NCBI GenBank assembly: GCA_045545795.1
Contig: JAZQBN010000103.1
Location: 72,863 to 136,862, forward strand
DNA: 64,000 nucleotides
Direction of reading: 5' to 3'
DNA from: RGIG8773 sp045545795
Lineage (GTDB): Bacteria; Bacillota; Clostridia; Oscillospirales; Ruminococcaceae
Below are positions 1 through 8,304 of this stretch, one piece after another (positions within the stretch are counted from its first letter, which is position 1; each line of letters begins with the position of its first letter). The translations under genes and the position numbers were made by a program. The notes under the pieces were generated by a model. The model had not been told where the DNA came from and did not search any database. It saw only the letters and a list, made by a program, of their open reading frames with translations.

Positions 1-1107
1 GACGTGCTCAAGGATTGGTATGAAATCTACCCTGAGCGTTTCCAAAACAAGACAAACGGTATCACACCACGCCGCTGGATTGGTCTTTGCAACCCTGAGC
101 TGTCCTCACTTATCACTGAAAAAATCGGTGACGGCTGGCAGACTGAGCTTGACAAGCTTGCTGAACTGAAAAAGTTTGTTGATGACGGTGCAACAATCCG
201 CCGCTTTATGGACATCAAGCGTGAAAAGAAGGTTCAGCTTTGCGAATACATCAAGAAGCACGAAGGCGTTGAGCTTAATCCTGACTGGGCATTCGACATT
301 CAGGTTAAGCGTCTGCACGAATACAAGAGACAGCTTCTCAATGCGTTCTCTATCGTTGACCTTTACTTCCAGATTAAAGAAAACAAGCTCCCTGACCTCC
401 AGCCTACCTGCTTTATTTTCGGTGCAAAGGCTGCTCCTGCATACCGCCGTGCAAAGGGTATCATCAAGTATATCAACGAGGTTGCAAAGCTTGTCAACAA
501 CGACCCTGACACAAAGGATAAGCTTAAGGTGCTTTTCGTACAGAACTACAACGTTTCCTACGCTGAAAAGCTTATTCCTGCTGCTGATATTTCCGAGCAG
601 ATTTCCACAGCAGGTCTTGAAGCTTCGGGTACAGGCAATATGAAGTTTATGCTCAATGGTGCTGTTACACTCGGCACTTATGACGGTGCAAACGTTGAAA
701 TTGTTGAAGAAGCAGGCTGGGAAAACGAATATATCTTCGGTGCAAGAGTTGAGGAAATCGAAAAGATTAAGCCGACCTACCGTCCAAAGGAAAAGATTTA
801 CTACACCAACGAGCGTGTTAAGAGAGTTATCAACACACTTGTTGACGGCACCTTCAACGACGGCGACACAGGTATGTTCGGCGAGCTTTACAACGCACTC
901 ATCAACGGCACAAGCTGGCACAAGCCTGACCACTACTTCCTGCTGACTGACCTTGAAGGTTACGTTGACACCAAGCTTCGTGCACTTTATGATTACAAGA
1001 ACCGTGAGATGTTCTCCAAGAAGTGCTGGATGAACATTGCTACAAGCGGCAAGTTCTCCTCTGACAGAACTGTCAAGCAGTACGCTGAAGAGCTCTGGAA
1101 GATTTGA
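1..1107 (+). CDS. glgP: Glycogen/maltodextrin phosphorylase, C-terminal part (cut by window edge)
   Basis: Releases glucose-1-phosphate from alpha-1,4-glucan ends by phosphorolysis; cytoplasmic, PLP-dependent. The open frame runs in from the left edge with no convincing start, so only about 368 residues are present of a family that is usually 750-850 long. The PLP attachment signature EASGTGNMKFMLNG is present, its Lys about 214 residues into the visible part, as are KRLHEYKRQLLN and the DGANVEI stretch. The stop is followed by an inverted repeat and a strong terminator, so it ends its transcript. A glycogen-debranching pullulanase lies about 45 kb away. The family call is firm; glycogen versus maltodextrin preference cannot be told. 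Confidence 0.95.
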   Translation, partial: DVLKDWYEIYPERFQNKTNGITPRRWIGLCNPELSSLITEKIGDGWQTELDKLAELKKFVDDGATIRRFMDIKREKKVQLCEYIKKHEGVELNPDWAFDIQVKRLHEYKRQLLNAFSIVDLYFQIKENKLPDLQPTCFIFGAKAAPAYRRAKGIIKYINEVAKLVNNDPDTKDKLKVLFVQNYNVSYAEKLIPAADISEQISTAGLEASGTGNMKFMLNGAVTLGTYDGANVEIVEEAGWENEYIFGARVEEIEKIKPTYRPKEKIYYTNERVKRVINTLVDGTFNDGDTGMFGELYNALINGTSWHKPDHYFLLTDLEGYVDTKLRALYDYKNREMFSKKCWMNIATSGKFSSDRTVKQYAEELWKI

Positions 1108-1116
1108 TTTAATACT

Positions 1117-1192
1117 ATGTGGGGGCGGATTCTATATCCGCCCTTTATATTGATTTGCAAATTTCGGGAAGATATGGAATCTGCCCCTACAT
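1117..1192. repeat. 76-bp inverted-repeat element with GU-compatible mismatches
   Basis: Outer arms 1117-1138 and 1171-1192 are inverted repeats of 22 nt with three differences (ATGTGGGGGCGGATTC against ATGTAGGGGCAGATTC and so on). All three differences leave G-U pairs in an RNA hairpin. A smaller hairpin, GGGCGGAT/ATCCGCCC at 1123-1143 followed by TTTATAT, is nested on the left and may stop glgP transcription. It looks like a small dispersed intergenic repeat rather than a plain terminator. Confidence 0.6.
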
Positions 1193-1240
1193 AAAAACCG
1201 TACCCAACAGGACACAATAATCCTATCGGGTACGGTTTTT
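1193..1240. terminator. Bidirectional terminator between glgP and cheD
   Basis: Perfect 13-bp inverted repeat AAAAACCGTACCC (1193-1205) and its complement (1228-1240), giving a T-tract on both strands. It separates the convergent glgP and flagellar/chemotaxis transcripts. Confidence 0.85.
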
Positions 1241-1301
1241 CTATTTCTACATATTTTACTATCTGTATTATTCGCAAGCATTATACAATTCGTCGCATAT
1301 A

Positions 1302-1781
1302 TCAAACAAATTTTGTTTCCTTTGTTGCGGCACGGACTTCCATCATACCTGTGTCAGCGTGGAAGAATACGGTACGTCCGAAGTTCTGTCCTGTTTCCTC
1401 GGCAACAATCTTTATTCTGTATGCTCCGAGAATTTTCTTTACAGCTGCAACGTTTCTTTCACCGATGTTGAACACGGCAGAGTTAACGCTGAACATCTGT
1501 GCACCGCCTGCGATTTTCGCAACAAGACGTGATGTTGATGCTCCCTGCAAATTCATATCCTGAATAAGCTCCATAATTCCCGTATCGGCATAGCGGCGTT
1601 TGTTGTCAACACCCTGCACAGCCTCTTTACTGAGGGGGAGCATAATATGTGCCATTCCTGCGATTTTCTTTTCCGGGTCGTAAAGGCATATTCCCACACA
1701 GGAACCAAGTGCATAGGTTACAAGCGTATCGGGTGCTTTTACGACGTTGAGGTCGGCAATTCCGACTGTTACATTTGCCAT
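1302..1781 (-). CDS. cheD: Chemoreceptor glutamine deamidase CheD
   Basis: Deamidates specific receptor glutamines and, in Bacillus, partners with CheC in adaptation. The segment ALGSCVGICLYD carries the catalytic Cys (Cys28 from the chosen start) and AGMAHIMLP the catalytic His (His45). The ATG at 1781, one base after the cheC stop and preceded by GGGAGTGAG, is preferred over a GTG three codons upstream that overlaps cheC. Last gene of the fla/che operon; 159 residues, normal for the family. Confidence 0.93.
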   Translation of the reverse strand: MANVTVGIADLNVVKAPDTLVTYALGSCVGICLYDPEKKIAGMAHIMLPLSKEAVQGVDNKRRYADTGIMELIQDMNLQGASTSRLVAKIAGGAQMFSVNSAVFNIGERNVAAVKKILGAYRIKIVAEETGQNFGRTVFFHADTGMMEVRAATKETKFV

Positions 1782-1782
1782 T

Positions 1783-2406
1783 TTATACACTCACTCCCAG
1801 TCTTGTGAAAAGCGTTTCGAGGGACTGCATTTCGGGAACGAGTATCATATTGCTCTTGATTTCGCCGTCGCCGATTACAAAGCCGTCGTCAATAAAGAGA
1901 ACCTTATTTCCTACCTGTGCAAACTCAACAGCAGGAACGCTGAGAATTGCTCCGACCATATCAACTGTCATATTCGGAACGGAAATATCTATCATCATAC
2001 CTGTCAGCTGTGAAATAGCATTTACATAAGAAGCCGCCATAATGTTGCCGACCTCGGAGATGAAGGAAGTTTCCATCTCGTTCATATTTGTCAGGTCCTC
2101 AATTTCACTGCCGAAAAGTGTGCTTGTCATTTTGCTTGCAAAGGAATGCTGAAGCACATACAGCATCATACCTGTAATATCGCCGCTGATGCCTACGAGC
2201 ATACCGATTGCAACATTTTCAGGTCCGCCGAGGAAGTTTACCGCCTCGGAAAAGTCGAGCATTCTTACTGTCGGTACTGTTATATCTGTATCACACTGAA
2301 TAAGCTCTGCCAGCGCACTTGCGGCATTGCCAGAGCCGATATTTCCTATTTCCTTGAGCACGTCAAGATGCATATCCTGAAGCTGCTCCACATTTCGTAT
2401 AGACAT
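1783..2406 (-). CDS. cheC: CheY-P phosphatase CheC
   Basis: Dephosphorylates CheY-P and binds CheD. Both phosphatase motifs of the form [DS]xxxExxN(x22)P are intact: Asp15/Glu19/Asn22/Pro45 and Ser114/Glu118/Asn121/Pro144, with exactly 22 residues between Asn and Pro in each. Length 207 is typical. GGGAGG lies 7 bases before the ATG. It follows the GH5 cellulase by 15 bp. The fliY product carries the same pair of motifs, so this cell appears to have two CheC-type CheY-P phosphatases. Confidence 0.94.
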   Translation of the reverse strand: MSIRNVEQLQDMHLDVLKEIGNIGSGNAASALAELIQCDTDITVPTVRMLDFSEAVNFLGGPENVAIGMLVGISGDITGMMLYVLQHSFASKMTSTLFGSEIEDLTNMNEMETSFISEVGNIMAASYVNAISQLTGMMIDISVPNMTVDMVGAILSVPAVEFAQVGNKVLFIDDGFVIGDGEIKSNMILVPEMQSLETLFTRLGVSV

Positions 2407-2421
2407 AATATGCCTCCCAAT

Positions 2422-3855
2422 TTATTTTATAGTCACCTTCAATACATTCGAACTTTCGCCGTTTTTGTTATTTCCGTTCTTCTGCTCAACAGCAACGACC
2501 TTGAACTTATATGAGCCCTTGCTGAGTCCCGTTACTGTTTTTTTAGTGCCCTTGATAAATGCAAGCTGCTTGTATTTACCGCTTTTTGCATCGTATTTGT
2601 ACACTCTGTAGCCGTAAGCACCGTCGATTTTGTTCCAGGTCAAGGTAAGCTTTCCGTCTTTAAGCTTTCCTTTCAGCGTAGCGGCAGGAAGCTTATCCGA
2701 GGAAGTCTTTGTATTTTTATCTGCATTTTTTACAAGTGCATTTACAATCTTGCTACAAACTTTTTTGCCGCTGTCTCTGTCAATAATCTTATACTCATTT
2801 TCAGCTCCGTTGTCCCACCAGAAGCATTTTATTCCATACTTGCTTGCTGTGGAAACATAATAACCTGCGTGCTCGGCACGCTCTGCCTCGTTGCTTTTGT
2901 CCTGTGAACCGAATTCACCCACAATAACGGGAGCACCCCATTTATCGGCATATCCTGACAGCTTTTTGAAGTAGGAATCAATAGCAGACTTATCCGAAGA
3001 ACTGCCCCACTCGTCGGTCATTTTCGTCCACGTTGCATCCTTGGTAGTGAAGCCCTGCGGGTCATAGCAGTGCACCTGCACCATAAGGTGATTTTTTACG
3101 GTATCCTTTGGCAGTACGAAATTTTTAAGCACAGCGTCCGTGCTTCCGTTTGCGGCATAAGTCTGAAGCACGAGAGTTCTCTCGTCATTTCTGCCGCCCG
3201 TTTTTCTGACTGTATCAACAAACAGCTGATTATACTTGTTGATAGCCTCAAAACCCTCGGAGTCGGAGTTGTTCCAGTTGTTATTCTTGTCGAGCACCTC
3301 GTTGAAGCTTTCAAACATAAGCTTTTCGCCGTAGTTCTTGAATCTTGATGCGATATTTTTCCACAAGCCCTTAAAGCGTGCGGAGTTTGCCTTATAACCA
3401 GCGGAGGACGCTTCTATCCAGCCGTCTGAGCCGCCGTCGTGGTGAACGTTGAGTATGCAGTACATATCCTCTGCGATTATCCAGTCAACAATTTCCTGAA
3501 CTCTGTCGAGCCATTCCTTGTCGATATTTCCGTTCTGGTCGGTGTGATCCGTCCAGGTTACGGGAAATCTTACTGCATTGAAGCCTGCTGCCTTAACGGA
3601 TGAAATCAGCTTCTTGGTTGTAACAGGATTTCCCCACGCTTTTTCATAATCTGCGGGTTTGTTGGACGTATAAAGGGCAATCCACTCACCGTAGCTGTCC
3701 AGACTGTTGCCTAAGTTCCAGCCTGCACCGATATTCTGTATAGCCTCAGAAGCTTTCTCGAAAGGAACTTCCTTGGCGGAAACGGGTACGGAGAACATTG
3801 AAACTGCCATTGCAGCAGAAATAACTGCGGCAGTAATTTTAGAAAATATACTCAC
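2422..3855 (-). CDS. Secreted GH5 endoglucanase with C-terminal FN3-like domain
   Basis: Predicted retaining beta-1,4-glucanase. Signal peptide 1-27 with a VSA cleavage site. The GH5 domain spans about 34-375, with GWNLGNSLD near 45, His138-His139 in LNVHHDGG, acid/base Glu186 in FESFNEV and nucleophile Glu314 in VIVGEFGS. Residues about 390-477 look like one fibronectin-III-type domain. There is no dockerin, CBM or sortase motif. GTG start with GGGAGG 5 bases upstream. It sits 17 bp after flgG and 15 bp before cheC, so it is almost certainly co-transcribed with motility genes, which is an odd place for a cellulase. GH5 is sure; substrate (cellulose, xyloglucan, mannan) is inferred. Confidence 0.9.
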   Translation of the reverse strand: MSIFSKITAAVISAAMAVSMFSVPVSAKEVPFEKASEAIQNIGAGWNLGNSLDSYGEWIALYTSNKPADYEKAWGNPVTTKKLISSVKAAGFNAVRFPVTWTDHTDQNGNIDKEWLDRVQEIVDWIIAEDMYCILNVHHDGGSDGWIEASSAGYKANSARFKGLWKNIASRFKNYGEKLMFESFNEVLDKNNNWNNSDSEGFEAINKYNQLFVDTVRKTGGRNDERTLVLQTYAANGSTDAVLKNFVLPKDTVKNHLMVQVHCYDPQGFTTKDATWTKMTDEWGSSSDKSAIDSYFKKLSGYADKWGAPVIVGEFGSQDKSNEAERAEHAGYYVSTASKYGIKCFWWDNGAENEYKIIDRDSGKKVCSKIVNALVKNADKNTKTSSDKLPAATLKGKLKDGKLTLTWNKIDGAYGYRVYKYDAKSGKYKQLAFIKGTKKTVTGLSKGSYKFKVVAVEQKNGNNKNGESSNVLKVTIK

Positions 3856-3872
3856 GGAAACCTCCCGTAAAA

Positions 3873-4610
3873 TTACTGTCTGAGATTATTTACGATATTT
3901 TCAAGCTGGTCGTGGGTCTTGACCATATTGATATTGAGCTGGAATGCACGCTGGAATTCGATGACCTTGGACATTTCATTCGCAACGTTTGTAGAGGACG
4001 CTTCAAGGTAGAACTGCTTCTTGCCTGCGTCTGTATCTGCCGCGGCAGGCCCGCTGGAAGCGTTTGCACGGAAGTAGTTGTCCCCAATCTGGTCGAGCCC
4101 GTAAGGATTTTCAAAGGTATAGATACCGACCATATTAGCAAGCGCAGTTGCATCAATATCATTTTCCGTGCCCTCAACAAAAGGCACCTGAATTCTGTTG
4201 CCCTCATAGTCAAGCACATAAGCACCGTACTCATTTACAAGCTCCCAAGGTGCAGTTTCGCTTTCTCTTGAAATGTAGAAAGCACCGTCCTTGGTGTAAT
4301 TGACTTCGCCCTCAGGGGTAAGCACTGCAAAAAAGCCTTCATCGAGAGCTGCAAAATCCAGTTCTCTGTTAGTGCTTCTCAGTGTGGACTGTTCAAACAT
4401 CATATCTGTTTTAGGAACTCTTACGCCGTGACCGAACTGAGTTTCCTCGTTTTCGTTATTTCTTTCGGTATAAAGCAAATCGGCAAAGGAAGGTCTTGAA
4501 GCCTTGAAGCCGTTTGTGTTTACATTAGCCATATTGTTGGCGGTGATGTCAAGTGCCATCTGATAAGCCATTACGCCCGATGCGGCGGTGTGGTAACCGA
4601 TTTTACTCAT
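3873..4610 (-). CDS. flgG: Flagellar rod/hook-basal-body protein, FlgG type
   Basis: Axial rod protein. The N-terminus SGVMAYQMALDITANNMANVNTNGFKA is the Flg_bb_rod motif in variant form, and the C-terminus (EMSKVIEFQRAFQLNINMVKTHD) is the matching coiled coil. The 245 residues are close to FlgG or Bacillus FlhP length. It is paired with the FlgF-type gene upstream. Placement after sigD rather than near flgBC resembles the separate flhO-flhP pair of Bacillus. FlgG versus FlgF assignment is by order and length. Confidence 0.8.
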   Translation of the reverse strand: MSKIGYHTAASGVMAYQMALDITANNMANVNTNGFKASRPSFADLLYTERNNENEETQFGHGVRVPKTDMMFEQSTLRSTNRELDFAALDEGFFAVLTPEGEVNYTKDGAFYISRESETAPWELVNEYGAYVLDYEGNRIQVPFVEGTENDIDATALANMVGIYTFENPYGLDQIGDNYFRANASSGPAAADTDAGKKQFYLEASSTNVANEMSKVIEFQRAFQLNINMVKTHDQLENIVNNLRQ

Positions 4611-4629
4611 AGCAATTCAATTCCTTTCC

Positions 4630-5385
4630 TTAGTTTATTTTCGCAAGGTCATTTGCGGCAATCTGGTTTACGCTGTTGAGGATTTTAAGTGCTGTACTGC
4701 AAGCGGTGAAAACGTGCTGGGAGTCCATAGCCTTGATTGTTTCCTCTGCAACGTCAACGTTTGAACGCTCGTACCAGCCCTGCTTAATCTGATAATTTTC
4801 GTCAGCAGGAACAGCATTCAGTGCGGTATTATCGTAAGGACGCATAAGGTTATCGTCCACCTTTTCTATATCCGTACCTGCGGCGATATATGTCAGACCC
4901 AAATCAAAGGTTCTGCCGTCGTCCGTTGTGATTGTACCGAAGCGGTCAACCTGAAAATCAGCCGTACCAAGCTGAATTCTCTGACCGCTTCCGTCAAGGA
5001 CGTAACCGCTTGAACCGAGTGTGAGGTAACCCTCGCCGTTGATTGTGAACTGACCGTTTCTTGTCAGCAGGGTTTCGCCGCTGCGGCGTTCCTCGATATT
5101 GAAATAAACGTTGCCCACGATAGCCATATCAAGACGTGAGCCTGTATTTTCAAAAGTACCCTGTTCAAGGTCGGTAAATGTGTGATTGATAGTGCGATAA
5201 CGGATTGTACCCGTAGCACTATGGTCGCCGTTTATAAGAAGAAGCTCCTCCGCAAAGGTAGTAGGTATAGCCTCATCGGACTTATAACCTGCGGTTTTTG
5301 CGTTGGCCATATTATTTGTAATGACGTTGAGTATTCTTTGCTCGTTAATCATACCGTTAGCGGCAGTGTAATAACCTCTGAGCAT
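4630..5385 (-). CDS. flgF: Flagellar rod/hook-basal-body protein, FlgF type
   Basis: Rod protein with the N-terminal YYTAANGMINEQRILNVITNNMAN motif and a C-terminal helix ending KILNSVNQIAAND. The start is the ATG at 5385, preceded by AAAGGAGA; a longer frame upstream would overlap the sigma-factor gene. It has 252 residues. A GQF/GEGYLTLGSSG segment in the middle fits the FlgE/F/G fold. It could equally be called a second FlgG paralogue (FlhO-like). Confidence 0.78.
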   Translation of the reverse strand: MLRGYYTAANGMINEQRILNVITNNMANAKTAGYKSDEAIPTTFAEELLLINGDHSATGTIRYRTINHTFTDLEQGTFENTGSRLDMAIVGNVYFNIEERRSGETLLTRNGQFTINGEGYLTLGSSGYVLDGSGQRIQLGTADFQVDRFGTITTDDGRTFDLGLTYIAAGTDIEKVDDNLMRPYDNTALNAVPADENYQIKQGWYERSNVDVAEETIKAMDSQHVFTACSTALKILNSVNQIAANDLAKIN

Positions 5386-5398
5386 AAATTTTCTCCTT

Positions 5399-6163
5399 TT
5401 ACATTTCAAAATTATCTTTCATATACTTTTTCATTTTTGTAACAGCCTGTGAATGTATCTGACACACACGGCTTTCGGAAACGTCCAGAACCTTTCCTAT
5501 ATCGGAAAATCTCAGCTTTTCGTAGTAATAAAGCGTAATAACAAGTCTTTCCCTTTCTTTCAGGGAACGGATTGCGTCCGCAAGATATTTCATTTTTTCC
5601 TGCTTGTGGATACCTGCCTCAGCAGCCCACATACCGTCCTCGTCCGCCTTATCAGGGATATCAAATCCGTCTTCCATAACCATTTCCTCAAAGGAAAGGG
5701 TCTGTGCGGCGGCGGCCTGAGCGGTGCAGCTTTCCAGCTTTTCAACAGGAAGCTTCATATAGTCGGCAATTTCCTTTGTTGTCGGCTCACGGTCAAGCTC
5801 ACTGTAAAGAATTGTGTATGCTGAGTCATAGTCCTTTGCAAAGCGTCTTATATTACGGGGGACGAAGTCCTGCCGTCTGATAAAGTCGATGATTGCACCT
5901 CTTACCTTTATGGAAGCATAGGTTTCAAACTTTACTCCCTTTTGCGGGTCAAAGCTGTCAATTGCACTCATAAGGGCAATCGTTGCCTCATTGATTACGT
6001 CATCGGTTTCGGCAAACTTGACATACATATTTCGGGTGGACATAGCGGCATACTTAACGATACTCATATACGCAAGGATAACGCCGTTTCGGAGAGCCTT
6101 GTCGCCTGTTTCCTTATATTTCAAAAGCAGAAGCGCTCTGGCTTCCTTATCTGTTTCAGCCAC
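5399..6163 (-). CDS. sigD: Flagellar sigma factor, sigma-28 (FliA/SigD/WhiG family)
   Basis: Directs RNA polymerase to late flagellar and chemotaxis promoters. Region 2 shows YASIKVRGAIIDFIRR followed by VPRNIRR, the sigma-28 signature, and region 4 ends in an HTH (DIGKVLDVSESRVCQIHSQA). The GTG at 6163 lies 8 bases after ACGGAGG; the GTG three codons upstream overlaps that site and is rejected. 254 residues. It follows flhA by 30 bp where Bacillus has flhF, flhG and cheBAW first. No anti-sigma FlgM is seen in the window. Confidence 0.92.
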   Translation of the reverse strand: MAETDKEARALLLLKYKETGDKALRNGVILAYMSIVKYAAMSTRNMYVKFAETDDVINEATIALMSAIDSFDPQKGVKFETYASIKVRGAIIDFIRRQDFVPRNIRRFAKDYDSAYTILYSELDREPTTKEIADYMKLPVEKLESCTAQAAAAQTLSFEEMVMEDGFDIPDKADEDGMWAAEAGIHKQEKMKYLADAIRSLKERERLVITLYYYEKLRFSDIGKVLDVSESRVCQIHSQAVTKMKKYMKDNFEM

Positions 6164-6193
6164 AAAACTCACCTCCGTTAAAGAGCTGTTCCC

Positions 6194-8269
6194 TTAGACC
6201 ATTGCTTCCTCGATTGTAACATTGCCAACCGCCTGAATCTGTACGGAATTATCGATTTCGCTGAACGAGAGCACCGTAACATTCGGTATGAACTGGTCAA
6301 TCAGCTTCTTGAAATAAATACGCACGATAGGTGATGTAAGAACAATCGGCATAGGAACAACGTCCTTGACCTTGTCAATCTGCTCATTGAGAGAAGCAAT
6401 AAGCACCTGAATTGTCTGTGGGTCCATAGCAAGGTAAGAGCCCTGCTCGGATTTTTTTACCGAAGCAACAATCTTGTTTTCCGTTTCGGTATCGAGTGTA
6501 AGAACCCGTATCTGTCCGCCGTCGGAAAAACGGCGTGTGATAGTTCTCTTGAGTGCCTGACGGACATACTCGGTTGTGATATCCACATCCTTCATATTAT
6601 GCTGATTATCGGCAATGGTTTCAAGGATGGTCTGGAGGTCACGGATTGGCACGCCCTCTTTAAGCAGCAGGCAAAGCACCTTTTGCAGATAAGCGGGGGA
6701 AACGATATTCGGCACTATATCCTCAACAATTGTCGGATTGGTTGCCTTCAGCTTATCAAGCATAGTCTTTACGTCCTGCCTTGAAAGCAGTTCGTGAGAA
6801 TAATTCTTTATGATTTCCGACAGGTGTGTAATAATTACAGATGTCGGGTCAATAAGCGTATAGCCTGCGATTTCCGCACGGAGCTTGTTCTGTTCGGAAA
6901 TCCACTTGGCGGGAATGTTGAACGCAGGCTCAACGGTATCGATACCGTCAATTTCCTTCGTAACGCTTCCGCTGTCGAGAGCGAGGTAGTGGTCCATAAG
7001 AATTTCTGCATGGGCAACTATTTCACCCTTGATTTTTATTACATACTGGTTAGGGTTGATATGCTGGTTATCTGTCATTCGTACCGAAGGGAAAACCATA
7101 CCCATATCCATAGCAAACTGTTTTCTGAAAATTACAACACGCTCGATAAGCGTACCGCCTGAGTTTTCGTCCGCAAGAGGAATAAGGCTGTAGCCGAATT
7201 CCATTTCGATAGGCTCGACATTGAGCAGTTTGTACACGTTGTCGATGTCCTTGTAGTACTCCATTTCGGAGAGAGCCTCTTTGTGTGCCTCCATTTCCTG
7301 AACAGCGGCATCTGTCTGAAGGGCAGTCTGCTTTTGTGTACGAAGAAGCACAACGCCGAGAGTGATAAGTGCCGCACCGAGAACAAGAAGCTGAACCTTA
7401 GGAAAGCCCGGGATAAGCATCATAACAATCATTACGCCGCCTGCGATAAGCATTACAAGAGGCTGGGCACTCATCTGGTTCTTGATATCGGAGTTGAGGG
7501 TATCTTCAGAAGCGGAACGGGTAACAATCATACCCATTGAGGTAGAAATCAGAAGGGCAGGAACCTGTGAACAAAGACCATCACCAACTGTTGCCAGCGA
7601 GTAAACGTTAAGAACGTCCATAAATTCCATTCCGTCGAAAACGAGACCCATAATTGCACCGCCGAGGAGGTTAACGATTGCGGCAACGATAGAGAAGGTT
7701 GCGTCACCCTTAACGAACTTGGAAGCACCGTCCATAGCGCCGAAGAAGTCGGACTCACGCTGGATTTTCTGACGGCGGATTTTTGCCTCATCCTCAGTAA
7801 TGATACCCGAGTTCAGGTCGGCGTCAATAGCCATCTGCTTACCGGGCATAGCATCGAGGGTAAATCTTGCTGTTACTTCAGCAACACGTTCAGCACCCTT
7901 TGTAACAACGAGCATCTGAACTACTGTAATAAGTATAAACACGATAAATCCGATAACAGCATTACCGCCCATTACGAATTGACCGAAGGATTTTACGATT
8001 TGACCCGCATTACCCTGGTTCATAAGGATAAGACGAGTAGAAGAAATGTTCAGACCCAGTCTGAAAATTGTTGTAATAAGGAGCATTGACGGGAAAATTG
8101 AAAATTCAAGCGGCTCCTTGATGTACATTGTAAAAAGGAGAATAACCAGTGACAGGGCAATATTCACAACGAAAAGCATATCCAGCAGCCATGTGGGCAG
8201 CGGAATAATAATCAGGAATATTGCCAGGATAACGAATACCGTTACCGAGTTATTCAATATATTTTTCAC
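6194..8269 (-). CDS. flhA: Flagellar export gate protein FlhA
   Basis: Largest membrane component of the flagellar type III export gate. The N-terminal half has about eight membrane helices and the FHIPEP-type loop region (GLNISSTRLILMN, KGAERVAEVTARFTLDAMPG); the C-terminal half, from about 330, is the cytoplasmic chaperone-binding domain. 691 residues, full length. The start is GTG at 8269 with only a weak upstream AGGCAGG. Confidence 0.96.
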   Translation of the reverse strand: MKNILNNSVTVFVILAIFLIIIPLPTWLLDMLFVVNIALSLVILLFTMYIKEPLEFSIFPSMLLITTIFRLGLNISSTRLILMNQGNAGQIVKSFGQFVMGGNAVIGFIVFILITVVQMLVVTKGAERVAEVTARFTLDAMPGKQMAIDADLNSGIITEDEAKIRRQKIQRESDFFGAMDGASKFVKGDATFSIVAAIVNLLGGAIMGLVFDGMEFMDVLNVYSLATVGDGLCSQVPALLISTSMGMIVTRSASEDTLNSDIKNQMSAQPLVMLIAGGVMIVMMLIPGFPKVQLLVLGAALITLGVVLLRTQKQTALQTDAAVQEMEAHKEALSEMEYYKDIDNVYKLLNVEPIEMEFGYSLIPLADENSGGTLIERVVIFRKQFAMDMGMVFPSVRMTDNQHINPNQYVIKIKGEIVAHAEILMDHYLALDSGSVTKEIDGIDTVEPAFNIPAKWISEQNKLRAEIAGYTLIDPTSVIITHLSEIIKNYSHELLSRQDVKTMLDKLKATNPTIVEDIVPNIVSPAYLQKVLCLLLKEGVPIRDLQTILETIADNQHNMKDVDITTEYVRQALKRTITRRFSDGGQIRVLTLDTETENKIVASVKKSEQGSYLAMDPQTIQVLIASLNEQIDKVKDVVPMPIVLTSPIVRIYFKKLIDQFIPNVTVLSFSEIDNSVQIQAVGNVTIEEAMV

Positions 8270-8304
8270 GGTATAACGCAGCCTGCCTTTCTATCTGAAC
8301 ACCG

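Noticed and set aside
106..933. Long minus-strand frame opposite glgP
   Set aside because: It lies fully antisense to a clearly conserved enzyme, is Cys/Val/Asn-rich, and has no ribosome site or family resemblance.
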